Shown here: positions 1-7,181 of the stretch, piece after piece | Layout of the letters: each line of letters starts with the position of its first letter | Numbering within the stretch: the first letter of the stretch is position 1 | Assembly (NCBI RefSeq): GCF_038452265.1 | Contig: NZ_CP151842.1 | Coordinates: 744,001-808,000, forward strand | Direction: 5' to 3' | From: Vibrio diazotrophicus | GTDB lineage: Bacteria > Pseudomonadota > Gammaproteobacteria > Enterobacterales > Vibrionaceae | Length of the DNA: 64,000 nt | Program-made: the position numbers and the translations under genes | Notes under the pieces: model-generated | What the model was told of the DNA's origin: nothing | The model's input: only the letters and a program-made list of their open reading frames with translations | The model's database searches: none

Positions 1-1
1 A

Positions 2-889
2 TCCGCGGTGACCAAAACGGACCGCTACGAACCCAAGCTCAACGATAGTTACCGCAAGTTGGCGTACCATTACCGCACGGCCGTTATGCCAGCACGCCCT
101 TATAAACCCAAAGATAAAGCCAAGGCTGAGAATGCCGTCCTTATCGTTGAGCGTTGGATCATGATGCGGCTTCGTCACCGAACCTTCCATACCTTCAAAG
201 AGCTAAACCTCTCTATCCGGGAGTTAATGGACTCACTGAACCAAAGACAGATGAAACAACTGGGAGCCAGCCGAAAGGAGCTGTTCGATACTCTGGATAA
301 GCCGGCACTAAAACCTCTCCCCGTACAACGTTATCTCTACACAGAAATCAAACGCGCCAAAGTGGGGCCGGATTATCACATCGAATACAAAAGGCATTAT
401 TACTCTGTTCCCCATCAGTTAGTGGGCCAATACGTTGAGCTTGAAGCCACTTCCAGGCTGATACAGATATACCATCAGGGTAATCTGATCTCTCAGCACC
501 CAGCCAGTAAAAAAGAGCATGGGATCAGTACTTATCCGGAGCATATGCCCAGCAATCATCAATATCAAAAATGGTCACCAGAGCGGTTACTTAACTGGGG
601 AGGCCGGATCGGCGCAGCGACACAAGAAGTGGTCAACCGATTACTCATGTCGAAAGCGCATCCTGCGCAAGCCAATCGCAGTTGCCTTGGGCTTCTCAAC
701 CTGACGAAAAAATACGGTGACGCTCGCTTAGAGCAGGCATGTAAAGATGCTCTGATGGTGAACAAACCCTATCTCAGGTTCATCAGAAACTTGCTTGAAA
801 ATCACCGGGAAGGCCTGTTGTCTTCGACTCCGGAATCCACCCCTGACATCCAACACAGCAATGTGCGCGGACCCAACAGTTATCACTAG
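2..889 (+). CDS. istA: IS21-family transposase IstA, C-terminal part (5' end outside window)
   Basis: The reading frame is open to the window edge, so the N-terminus and the first catalytic aspartates are missing; the GTG at 8 is not a real start. The visible part begins at the end of the DDE (retroviral-integrase-like) domain: PYKPKDKAKAENAV supplies the catalytic glutamate, followed by the IstA C-terminal region with the YSVPHQLVGQYVEL beta-rich segment. IstA cuts and joins the ends of the element and works with IstB, whose gene starts 6 bases downstream. The istA-istB order and close spacing are typical of IS21. The part seen looks intact. Confidence 0.9.
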   Translation, partial: SAVTKTDRYEPKLNDSYRKLAYHYRTAVMPARPYKPKDKAKAENAVLIVERWIMMRLRHRTFHTFKELNLSIRELMDSLNQRQMKQLGASRKELFDTLDKPALKPLPVQRYLYTEIKRAKVGPDYHIEYKRHYYSVPHQLVGQYVELEATSRLIQIYHQGNLISQHPASKKEHGISTYPEHMPSNHQYQKWSPERLLNWGGRIGAATQEVVNRLLMSKAHPAQANRSCLGLLNLTKKYGDARLEQACKDALMVNKPYLRFIRNLLENHREGLLSSTPESTPDIQHSNVRGPNSYH

Positions 890-895
890 GAGAGA

Positions 896-1639
896 ATGAT
901 GAACACAATAAGCGAACAACTCAAATCACTGCGTCTGAGCCATGCCGCCTCGGCTCTGGAGCAACAACAAGAGCAGTTATCGACCTATGCAGAGCTGAGC
1001 TTCGAAGAGCGGTTAAGCCTGCTGCTTGAAAGCGAAGTGTTGGGACGAAATCAGGCCAAAATCCAACGCCTGAAGTGGCAAGCTAAACTCCGGGTCGATG
1101 CTCTGCCAAGTCAGATTATCTACAAAGAAGGACGAGGACTTAAGCGTACTCAAATGAGTGAGCTATTAACCGGGAGCTACTTGCACAAAAAACAAAACGT
1201 TCTGATCACCGGACCGACGGGAGCAGGAAAAACCTACGTTGCCTGTGCGCTTGCAGCTCAAGCTTGCGACCAGCTCTACAGTGTCCGTTATCACAGGCTC
1301 AGCCGTTTACTTGATGACCTGAGTTCAGGTCGCCTTGACGGGACTTACCAAAAGCAACTTCTGGCTCTGTCGAGAAAACAACTTCTGATCTTGGATGACT
1401 GGGGAATGGAAAAGTTGAGTCCGGATCATGCGGGTCACTTGCTGGAGCTTCTGGAGGATCGTTATCAAACCAGCAGCACCATTATGATAAGCCAGCTTCC
1501 GGTTAAAGAATGGTACAACATGATAGGCAATGCCACGGTTGCTGACGCCTTATTGGATAGGTTAATCCACAACAGTCACCGAATAGAACTCGGAGGAGAA
1601 TCAATGAGAAAACTGGCGCAATCCGGACAGGTAGAGTAA
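896..1639 (+). CDS. istB: IS21-family helper ATPase IstB
   Basis: This is a 247-residue AAA+ ATPase related to DnaC. Walker A (GPTGAGKT) lies near residue 106, Walker B (LLILDDWG) near 163, and a sensor-like segment (TIMISQLPVKEWY) follows. In IS21 elements IstB assembles on target DNA and stimulates the IstA transposase. There are two consecutive ATG codons; the upstream AGGAGAG supports the first. The frame is full length for IstB, so the element may still be active, depending on the istA part outside the window. Confidence 0.93.
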   Translation: MMNTISEQLKSLRLSHAASALEQQQEQLSTYAELSFEERLSLLLESEVLGRNQAKIQRLKWQAKLRVDALPSQIIYKEGRGLKRTQMSELLTGSYLHKKQNVLITGPTGAGKTYVACALAAQACDQLYSVRYHRLSRLLDDLSSGRLDGTYQKQLLALSRKQLLILDDWGMEKLSPDHAGHLLELLEDRYQTSSTIMISQLPVKEWYNMIGNATVADALLDRLIHNSHRIELGGESMRKLAQSGQVE

Positions 1640-1718
1640 AAATAGGGTTAGAGAAAAGTTAGGGATATGAGGCGTCCGGTTAAACCGGAGCCGGTGTCCG
1701 GAATCACCGGAATACGCA
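1640..1718 (+). mobile_element. Probable right end of the IS21-family element
   Basis: After istB there is a non-coding tail with several CCGG-containing repeats (near 1669-1711), ending in GGAATACGCA at 1709-1718. IS21 ends usually carry internal repeats and terminate in CA on this side. The exact end is inferred, because the left end and the target duplication are outside the window. Confidence 0.4.
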
Positions 1719-1927
1719 GAAGTGCAACAGTCAAAATTATCTAAAGCAGGATTTCTGTAGGCCTATTAGGGGAAGTACTTCTTGTAAGACAACAAGTTCT
1801 AGATACTTTGCTGCGTTTTAACATGCGGTTTGATAATGTATCGTGACTAACTCAATGCAATGCTGAAATGTGTAAATAGCCAAACATTGGTGGTTCAAAA
1901 AAATACCTGAAGAACTAAATACAAAAA

Positions 1928-1954
1928 GGGCGATAACTCTATGAGTTATCGCCC
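1928..1954 (-). terminator. Strong intrinsic terminator beyond the left island end
   Basis: A perfect 12-bp stem (GGGCGATAACTC / GAGTTATCGCCC) with a 3-base loop. On the minus strand it is followed by TTTTTG. It lies just outside the tmRNA 3'-end remnant at 1967 and in the same orientation as ssrA. It is therefore probably the original ssrA terminator, separated from its gene when the island inserted. Confidence 0.8.
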
Positions 1955-1966
1955 TTTCCAAACGTT

Positions 1967-1979
1967 TGGTGGGCTGGCG
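1967..1979 (+). repeat. Candidate attL: degenerate copy of the ssrA 3' end
   Basis: TGGTGGGCTGGCG matches the ssrA 3' end at 31359-31372 (TGGTGGAGCTGGCG) except for one missing A, in the same orientation. A terminator lies on its outer side, as at the ssrA end. This is expected for an island integrated at the CCA end of ssrA. The match is short, so the assignment also rests on the terminator layout and the GTGTACC repeats found at both ends. Confidence 0.55.
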
Positions 1980-2040
1980 TAAGTTGATCTTAACTTTTAA
2001 TTCATTGATTTTATTTTCAATTATTCGGTTTGATTTTAAT

Positions 2041-2062
2041 TGGTGTACCTTGTGGTGTACCT
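2041..2062 (+). repeat. Paired GTGTACC repeats at left island end
   Basis: Two copies of TGGTGTACCT sit 12 bp apart (2041 and 2053). The same pair, with the same period, occurs next to the integrase at 31226-31244. They are likely integrase arm-type binding sites. Confidence 0.55.
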
Positions 2063-2091
2063 ATTGCTTACTATAACGATGAATCTATACT

Positions 2092-3351
2092 TTAGTCTCG
2101 CTTCAGAAGAGGTCTTCCAAAAGTTTTTGTTTCAAATATTTTATCCAAATTTGTAACCTTCTTTTTCTGCTCCGATGGCATTGTAAGAGAGTCGTCGTTG
2201 GAATCTTGACCTACATTGCCCTCTTTAGCATTTTTTCGATTTTCCAACTCTCTATCGATCAACTTTTTAAGCTTGGCCTTGATCTCGTTTCTTCCATCGC
2301 TGCCAGTAAGCTCGATCAACTTAGCCCAATCCACCTCACTGAATGTTAGTGTTTTTTCTTCTTTAGTTTTGAAGGCGTTGCTTTGTGAAGATGAAGACTT
2401 AGCTTTTCTTGAAAACGAATCAGTGAGTTCTTTTACAACTTTTTTAAATGTTGTAGCCTCGCTACTTTTTTCACTCAAATCATCAGGTGAGGTTGTTGCG
2501 CAAAGTACGTCAAAAATGCACATAATGGTATGTTTTTGTTTAATGGAATCATTAGTTGTGTTTAAGCCGGTTCCTGGATACTTTTTCATCAAGTAATGGT
2601 AATACCAAGCGTTCAATTTTTCATCGTTTGAGTTAAACACGTTCCACTCTGTGTTTACGTAACGACAACTCAATTGGTAGAGACTTTCTATATCATTAAT
2701 TATTTCTAGCATTACTCTTTGGTCGTCTACATGACAAGAAACAGCAATATACTCAAGTGTTCTGGCGATACTATCCTGAGCTGGTGATGTTTTGTTTGGA
2801 CAAATGTTTTTTAGAGCTGCAAGGAAATGTGGCTGGTTGGCATAGTCGAAGGCCATTTGAGCGAATTTACTGAGTTTGTGCTTATCAGTATCTTTTGTTG
2901 ACTTTGCTGTTTTAAAGTCAATTTTTGTTTTTTTGAAGTCAACCGATGTTACAGGGTAAGACAAGTCAGTAATGTTGTTATTGATAACAGCGCGCATCAA
3001 TACTGAGAAAAAATATAGTGGCCTTGGTTCAGATAACCATTCTATCTGTTTACTAATATCCCCTCTTATTTGCTGAGCGCGTGAAAATAAAGAGCTAATG
3101 AAATCATCCAAATCTTCATTTTCATATTCAGTTAAATCATCTCCTTCTAAGTATTTATATTCAATGTCGAGCTTGTCTCTAATTAATTCTTTTAATATTA
3201 ATTGTAGGCTTGATTTGTTCCTATTGCTTAAATCAATCACCTCATCTCTTTTATTTTCTAATTCCCATTTAATTATATAAATATAAAGTTTCAGGTCTTC
3301 TTCTGATGAGTTTTTAATCAGCTCTAAATATCTTCTAGTACTCATGGTCAT
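2092..3351 (-). CDS. Unknown 419-residue protein at the island's left edge
   Basis: I do not recognise this protein. It is hydrophilic, with no signal peptide or membrane segment. The first 110 residues are charged and probably helical, the middle (about 110-280) contains YFFSVLMRAV and WNVFNSNDEKLNAWYYHYLMKKYPG, and the last 130 residues are rich in Lys, Ser and Glu and probably disordered. A TTG at 3361-3363 extends the frame, but ATG at 3349-3351 (or 3343-3345) is likelier; no clear ribosome site decides it. Base composition looks more A/T-rich than its neighbours. The position just inside the candidate attL is typical for cargo such as phage defence, but nothing in the sequence proves that role. 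Confidence 0.75.
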   Translation of the reverse strand: MTMSTRRYLELIKNSSEEDLKLYIYIIKWELENKRDEVIDLSNRNKSSLQLILKELIRDKLDIEYKYLEGDDLTEYENEDLDDFISSLFSRAQQIRGDISKQIEWLSEPRPLYFFSVLMRAVINNNITDLSYPVTSVDFKKTKIDFKTAKSTKDTDKHKLSKFAQMAFDYANQPHFLAALKNICPNKTSPAQDSIARTLEYIAVSCHVDDQRVMLEIINDIESLYQLSCRYVNTEWNVFNSNDEKLNAWYYHYLMKKYPGTGLNTTNDSIKQKHTIMCIFDVLCATTSPDDLSEKSSEATTFKKVVKELTDSFSRKAKSSSSQSNAFKTKEEKTLTFSEVDWAKLIELTGSDGRNEIKAKLKKLIDRELENRKNAKEGNVGQDSNDDSLTMPSEQKKKVTNLDKIFETKTFGRPLLKRD

Positions 3352-3885
3352 TCGTTTGTGCAAGATTTTTGTCGGTCTAGTGTAGGAGAAATGTAGGAGA
3401 ATTGATAGTTTTACAACTATAAATTGTGGGTTTTATGTTGGTTACTGGTGGGTTTTTTGCTGGTTTTTCTATAAGGTTTCAGATTAAACTCAGGATCGAT
3501 GATTTCGAATGTCATTTAGCAGTGTTCAAAAAGTGGACAGGCCATCCACATCTGATATATGACATAAGTTATTTTTCACTTTGAGTGGATTTAATATAAA
3601 GCATCTCTGGTAAATAATCAAATTAACGATTTGATATAAACTGAATGGGATGTCATCCTCTGGTTGTAGTGGGTGTTTTTTAATGAATTTAAAATCCAAG
3701 GTGATAAGTTTCGAGTGAAAGGAAACATGATTATTTTTATCCTTAAGTCTGTTTTGTTTGATTTTTGCGTAAAAGGACTACTATTTTTATAAAAAGGGGA
3801 TTGGTTTTTGTGGCAAGGTCGTTTTGATGTCATGAGGATATGTTGGTATAGGTAATATACATAACTACCAACTACTAAAATTTAC
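3352..3885. other. Intergenic stretch, no convincing gene
   Basis: This is A/T-rich DNA between the unknown gene and the Gp2-like genes. It contains a small inverted repeat, ATCAAAT/ATTTGAT, near 3618-3636. A 71-codon minus-strand frame here (3618-3833) has low-complexity composition and no ribosome site, and I do not accept it. Promoters for both flanking genes are probably here, but none stands out. Confidence 0.5.
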
Positions 3886-3927
3886 GTTACTCCCTGTGTG
3901 TATGAGAGACACACGAATAGGGATAAC
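3886..3927 (+). promoter_or_regulatory. Hairpin over the ribosome site of Gp2-like gene 1
   Basis: GTTA(C)TCCCT at 3886-3895 pairs with AGGGATAAC at 3919-3927. An inner stem GTGTGT/ACACAC (3896-3901 with 3909-3914) leaves a 7-base loop and a GAAT bulge. The AGGGA that could serve as ribosome site is in the 3' arm, and the ATG at 3934 follows 6 bases later. Similar hairpins precede the two paralogues. Confidence 0.6.
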
Positions 3928-3933
3928 AACACC

Positions 3934-4569
3934 ATGAATCACCAGTACACATCTGAAGACAAGTTCAATAACTACGACCTACCTCAACCAACGAAACGAA
4001 AGCAACGATTCTTCTATCGTAAGTTTCACCTCTACAAGATTTCTCAATTGATAGAGAAAGCATTGAAGTATCACACTAGGCTATCCGTGTTTCGGATAGA
4101 CCTACACTTACCCGAAGATTTCGATGATGCAGATTCGAAAGTCATCACTCGATTCTTCAAATCTCTAAATGCCAAATTGGACGTAGATATAAAACGTAAA
4201 GAGAAAAGCTGGGGAAGGGGTTTAAAGAACAAGACCAGTTACATCTGGGCAAAAGAGAAGAATACCTCTGAGCAGTACCACTACCACGTTGCTATTTTCC
4301 TGAACAAAGATATCTATTATCAACTCGGGGATGTAGGAGCGTCAGACGGCTCTCTAGCCGACTTGATTAAGCAAGCGTGGTGCAGTGCTATCAAACAGGA
4401 TAAACCAGCACTAGTTCATTTCTGCAAAAATGGTGTGTATCGCTTAAACCTGAAAGCATCAGATATTGAACAATCGAAGAATGAACTATTCAAAAGGGTG
4501 TGCTATTTCGCTAAACCTAATTCAAAGGTATACGGAGGGACTATGAGAAACTTCGCTACTAGCTCTTGA
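3934..4569 (+). CDS. Inovirus Gp2 / YagK-YfjJ-like protein 1 (HUH-like motifs intact)
   Basis: A 211-residue protein resembling the inovirus-Gp2/YfjJ C-terminal family found in phages and satellite islands. Visible marks are FRIDLHLPEDF (about 53-63), YIWAKEK (103-109), HYHVAIFLN with His116-Tyr-His118, and CYFAKP with Tyr191 and Lys194. A His-hydrophobic-His strand followed by a late Tyr-x-x-Lys is the arrangement of HUH nicking enzymes of rolling-circle replication. The family name comes from recognition, and the HUH reading is my inference. A GTG at 3898 extends the frame, but it falls inside the upstream hairpin and the ATG at 3934 has AGGGA before it. First of three tandem paralogues. 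Confidence 0.7.
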   Translation: MNHQYTSEDKFNNYDLPQPTKRKQRFFYRKFHLYKISQLIEKALKYHTRLSVFRIDLHLPEDFDDADSKVITRFFKSLNAKLDVDIKRKEKSWGRGLKNKTSYIWAKEKNTSEQYHYHVAIFLNKDIYYQLGDVGASDGSLADLIKQAWCSAIKQDKPALVHFCKNGVYRLNLKASDIEQSKNELFKRVCYFAKPNSKVYGGTMRNFATSS

Positions 4570-4595
4570 TACACTTAAAAATAACGGTAGTAACA

Positions 4596-4628
4596 GTTCC
4601 TGTGGGAATCACACCAAACCACAGGAAC
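4596..4628 (+). promoter_or_regulatory. Hairpin over the ribosome site of Gp2-like gene 2
   Basis: A perfect 10-bp inverted repeat: GTTCCTGTGG (4596-4605) and CCACAGGAAC (4619-4628), with a 13-base loop containing TCACACCAAA. The AGGA ribosome site lies in the 3' arm, 7 bases before the ATG at 4634. Confidence 0.65.
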
Positions 4629-4633
4629 CAATC

Positions 4634-5308
4634 ATGATTCATCAACTCAACGTAGCTCATCAAAGAGCCCACACTATCACTCATGACAGAACCTTCAATG
4701 GGAAACCACTCTACTACTTTGAGAATGGTCTCGTCCTCGAATACCTAGAGGGTATAGACCGAGTGCTGACTGAAGCTCTAAACCAATATCCAAGAATCTA
4801 TGCTGTTCACATCAACCTAAATCTACCGAGTGACTTCGGGGGTGATTACCTAACGGTGTTTACCCATTTCTTTCGTATTTTAGAATCGGAGACTAACGAG
4901 CTCTGTAAGGACAAATACACCGACAGAACTTATCAATACCAGCAAACGGTCATTCGTTATATCTGGGCGAAGGCGAATGAATCCACCAGCAAGCACCATC
5001 ATCTTATCTTGCTCTTTGATAGGGCTCTCTTTCAAAACTTAGGCACTGGTCGAGAGGGTTGGGGGCGTTTTCTCTACAAAAAAGTGAGGAAGACATGGGA
5101 TAGGGTGGTTGAAGCCTATTACAATCAATCATGCTCAGGATTAGCTTATTCCCCTAGCAATGAAGGTTTTGAGCTGTTGTCTGACGCTGAAACGTTCCCG
5201 TTACAGTTAAATGAGTTCTTCTATCGAATCAGTCGTCTCGCGAAGCCCATTACCAACCAGAACGATCACCCCAACAAGAGCTTTGGTTGCAGTCACGACT
5301 CACCTTAA
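4634..5308 (+). CDS. Inovirus Gp2 / YagK-YfjJ-like protein 2 (partly degenerate)
   Basis: A 224-residue paralogue of the preceding gene. Shared blocks are the N-terminal RTFNGKPLYYFENGL (also in copy 3), HINLNLPSDF (59-68), YIWAKA (109-114), HHHLILLF (His121-123) and RLAKPI (201-206). The His pair of the putative HUH motif is kept, but the tyrosine of copy 1's YFAK is arginine here (RLAK), so nicking activity is doubtful if the HUH reading holds. The ATG at 4634 has an AGGA ribosome site inside a hairpin. The end overlaps an upstream extension of copy 3 but not its likely start at 5362. Confidence 0.7.
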   Translation: MIHQLNVAHQRAHTITHDRTFNGKPLYYFENGLVLEYLEGIDRVLTEALNQYPRIYAVHINLNLPSDFGGDYLTVFTHFFRILESETNELCKDKYTDRTYQYQQTVIRYIWAKANESTSKHHHLILLFDRALFQNLGTGREGWGRFLYKKVRKTWDRVVEAYYNQSCSGLAYSPSNEGFELLSDAETFPLQLNEFFYRISRLAKPITNQNDHPNKSFGCSHDSP

Positions 5309-5321
5309 AAAAATACAGCGC

Positions 5322-5361
5322 GAGTAATGCCTATGTCATTCACACACAAAAGGCATTACTC
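5322..5361 (+). promoter_or_regulatory. Hairpin ending at the start codon of Gp2-like gene 3
   Basis: A perfect 11-bp inverted repeat: GAGTAATGCCT (5322-5332) and AGGCATTACTC (5351-5361), with an 18-base loop containing TTCACACACAAA. The 3' arm includes the AAAAGG region before the ATG, which starts at the next base (5362). Confidence 0.65.
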
Positions 5362-5961
5362 ATGGCGAATAGAACCTACCTCCCAAGCATTACCCTTGAC
5401 CGAACTTTTGAAGATTACCCGCTGTATTACAGCGACAAGGGGTTATACGAATCAGCACTGACCTCAATGGTCGATGTCTTTGAGCAGGCTCTCAGTCAGT
5501 TTGACATCGCTCTCGCCACACGTTTGGACTTGTTCTTGCCAGAAGACCATCAAGATACCGACCTCAGTATCCTCAACGATTACTTTAATCTGCTTAAAGA
5601 AAAGCTTGATACGGATTCTCTGTTTTATGTATGGCGTAAGCGGGAAGACAAGGTGCCATCCCACAACTATCGCGTGATGCTGTTTAGTGACTATAGCCAG
5701 CACTTTGGCCCCGCTATTTGTTGGGACAAGCGCAATGAATTGGTCGGGCACCTTAAAACGGCTTGGCAAGAAGCGATAGAAAAGCACTACAGCGGCGAAG
5801 CGCGGTCATTGGTGTTTCTCAATGACCGAGGCAATTATGGGGTGGGGACTCGTTGTCGTAGCAAAGACGTCAACATAAAGAACACTGTCTTCCACCGCAT
5901 GAGCAGTCTTGCTGAAGCGTGGGAAGAAAAGCGTTACTGCTTTGGCTCTAGCTTGGAATAG
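5362..5961 (+). CDS. Inovirus Gp2 / YagK-YfjJ-like protein 3 (most degenerate)
   Basis: A 199-residue third paralogue: RTFEDYPLYYSDKGL (14-28), RLDLFLPEDH (54-63), YVWRKRE (89-95), SHNYRVMLF (100-108) and MSSLAE near the C-terminus. The second His of the HUH-like strand is Tyr103, and the Tyr-x-x-Lys site has become Ser-x-x-Glu. If the family is enzymatic this copy is probably inactive and may be regulatory. The frame is open back to 5287, but the ATG at 5362 matches the N-termini of the family and follows AAAAGG; the upstream part overlaps gene 2. Confidence 0.68.
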   Translation: MANRTYLPSITLDRTFEDYPLYYSDKGLYESALTSMVDVFEQALSQFDIALATRLDLFLPEDHQDTDLSILNDYFNLLKEKLDTDSLFYVWRKREDKVPSHNYRVMLFSDYSQHFGPAICWDKRNELVGHLKTAWQEAIEKHYSGEARSLVFLNDRGNYGVGTRCRSKDVNIKNTVFHRMSSLAEAWEEKRYCFGSSLE

Positions 5962-6028
5962 ACCGACTGCATTTTTTTACAATGGCGGCTTATCACATGG
6001 GTATATACAAAGCAGGAGACGATTCCCA

Positions 6029-6235
6029 GTGAAAATGAAATTTCTACGACTTAAAGACGTGATGTCACTAACAGGGCTAGGCCGCTCCACTATCTACAAG
6101 TTCATGGCTGATGAAACCGATTTTCCGAAGAGTGTCCCACTCGGTGGACGTGCCGTGGCTTGGGTCGAAAGTGAAATCGAGGAATGGATGGAGCAACGTC
6201 TAGCACTGCGAGACAACCAAGAATCCTTTCAGTAA
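6029..6235 (+). CDS. alpA: AlpA-family excisionase/regulator
   Basis: A small MerR-like winged-helix protein of 68 residues: FLRLKDVMSLTGLGRSTIYKFM, then FPKSVPLGGRAVAWVESEIEEWM, the standard AlpA/Cox layout. Such proteins act as excisionases or activate integrase genes on P4-like prophages and islands, so the likely partner is the integrase at the far end of this island. GTG at 6029 sits 11 bases after GGAG (6014-6017); ATG at 6035 is the alternative. The frame also extends upstream into the preceding gene without any start signal. Confidence 0.88.
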   Translation: MKMKFLRLKDVMSLTGLGRSTIYKFMADETDFPKSVPLGGRAVAWVESEIEEWMEQRLALRDNQESFQ

Positions 6236-6303
6236 CACAAACATCAATGGGGCGCTGGCTAAGCAAAGTCATGAGCCCTTTTGCAATTAGAGAGAGATAA
6301 AAA

Positions 6304-6741
6304 ATGAGTTATTCAATTTACGTAGACGGCGCGGCACCAAACAACCAACACGTCTGTATGCGAGGTGGCATCGGGCTGGTGGTGATGGATGAAGACAATG
6401 AGATTGTTCATGAAGAAGGTATCACTATTGACCGCAAAACTGACAGTGCTGAGCTGGAACTACTGGCCTTAGTTGAGGCGTTGGAGTACGCAGAAGATGG
6501 GGACGTGATTTACTCAGATAGTGATTACTGTGTAAAAGGTTTCAACATCTGGATGGACGATTGGAAAGACCGAGGTTGGCGCCGTGCGGATAAGAAACCC
6601 GTCAAAAATCGTCACTTGTGGCAACAAGTAGATGAGCTGAGTTCTAGGAAGTATGTTGAAGTTGAAAAGGTAAAAGCACACTCCGGTGTTGAAGGGAATG
6701 AGAGAGCAGACTTGTTAGCGGTTGAAGCCGCGGCAATATAA
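6304..6741 (+). CDS. RNase H family protein
   Basis: A 145-residue RNase HI-fold protein: IYVDGAA (first Asp), AELELLALVEALE (Glu), YSDSDYCVKG (Asp) and NERADLLAVEAA (last Asp), so all four acidic metal ligands are present. WRRADKKPVKNRHLW and VEVEKVKAHSG match the handle and active-site regions. It would cleave RNA in RNA-DNA hybrids in the cytoplasm. It is a cargo copy, not the housekeeping rnhA. GAGAGAG precedes the ATG. A decayed copy of its last third and of its terminator lies at 11143-11373. Confidence 0.88.
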   Translation: MSYSIYVDGAAPNNQHVCMRGGIGLVVMDEDNEIVHEEGITIDRKTDSAELELLALVEALEYAEDGDVIYSDSDYCVKGFNIWMDDWKDRGWRRADKKPVKNRHLWQQVDELSSRKYVEVEKVKAHSGVEGNERADLLAVEAAAI

Positions 6742-6754
6742 GGTCAGTGGCACG

Positions 6755-6782
6755 CAGCTTGTGGGATGTACACCACAAGCTG
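6755..6782 (+). terminator. Terminator after the RNase H gene
   Basis: A 10-bp stem (CAGCTTGTGG / CCACAAGCTG) with an 8-base loop, followed by TTATTCTTATTT. A related hairpin follows the RNase H remnant at 11344-11373. Confidence 0.7.
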
Positions 6783-6865
6783 TTATTCTTATTTATCATT
6801 GGTATTGATGGTTTCGACAGTTTCTCTTAACGTGCGGGTATTGTCTGAGGAACTAGTTATCTCTA

Positions 6866-7138
6866 ATGATCAACGAAAAGTTTAGAATGCCCGTTATCAA
6901 GTTGCGCAACCCATTTCTACCTTCGCCTGATGAAGTCTCAGAGTTTTTGGGACTCCCTGTTTCTCCAAGAGAAAAAATAAAGTGGTTAAATGCATCAGTG
7001 GTAAAGAGCAAGCTGCCGACAGACCGCGCGCTGGATAATACTAGCAAGGAGAGAATACGATGGAAATCGATACGTCAGTTTGCTTGGCAATTGGCGAAAG
7101 TGTTTGCTATACCAAGAGCGTTTAAGTTGTATGACTAG
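6866..7138 (+). CDS. Hypothetical 90-residue protein
   Basis: I do not recognise it. It is basic, with RMPVIKLRNPFLPSPDEVSEFLGLPVSPREKIKWLNAS and no signal peptide or membrane segment. The composition looks like a real soluble protein, but the start is uncertain: no good ribosome site precedes ATG 6866, and ATG 6887 is possible. It lies between the RNase H terminator and the convergent GGDEF-EAL gene. Confidence 0.5.
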   Translation: MINEKFRMPVIKLRNPFLPSPDEVSEFLGLPVSPREKIKWLNASVVKSKLPTDRALDNTSKERIRWKSIRQFAWQLAKVFAIPRAFKLYD

Positions 7139-7181
7139 CGAAGCGCTGATGTTTGCTATTTCATCTTAAGTTGGGAGCTTG

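Noticed and set aside
1640..1720. tRNA or other RNA gene after istB
   Set aside because: The CCGG-rich repeats fit an IS21 terminal region and no cloverleaf can be drawn.
3618..3833. 71-codon minus-strand frame in the gap before the Gp2-like genes
   Set aside because: Low-complexity composition (many Asn, Lys, Ser), no start signal, and no sign of a family.
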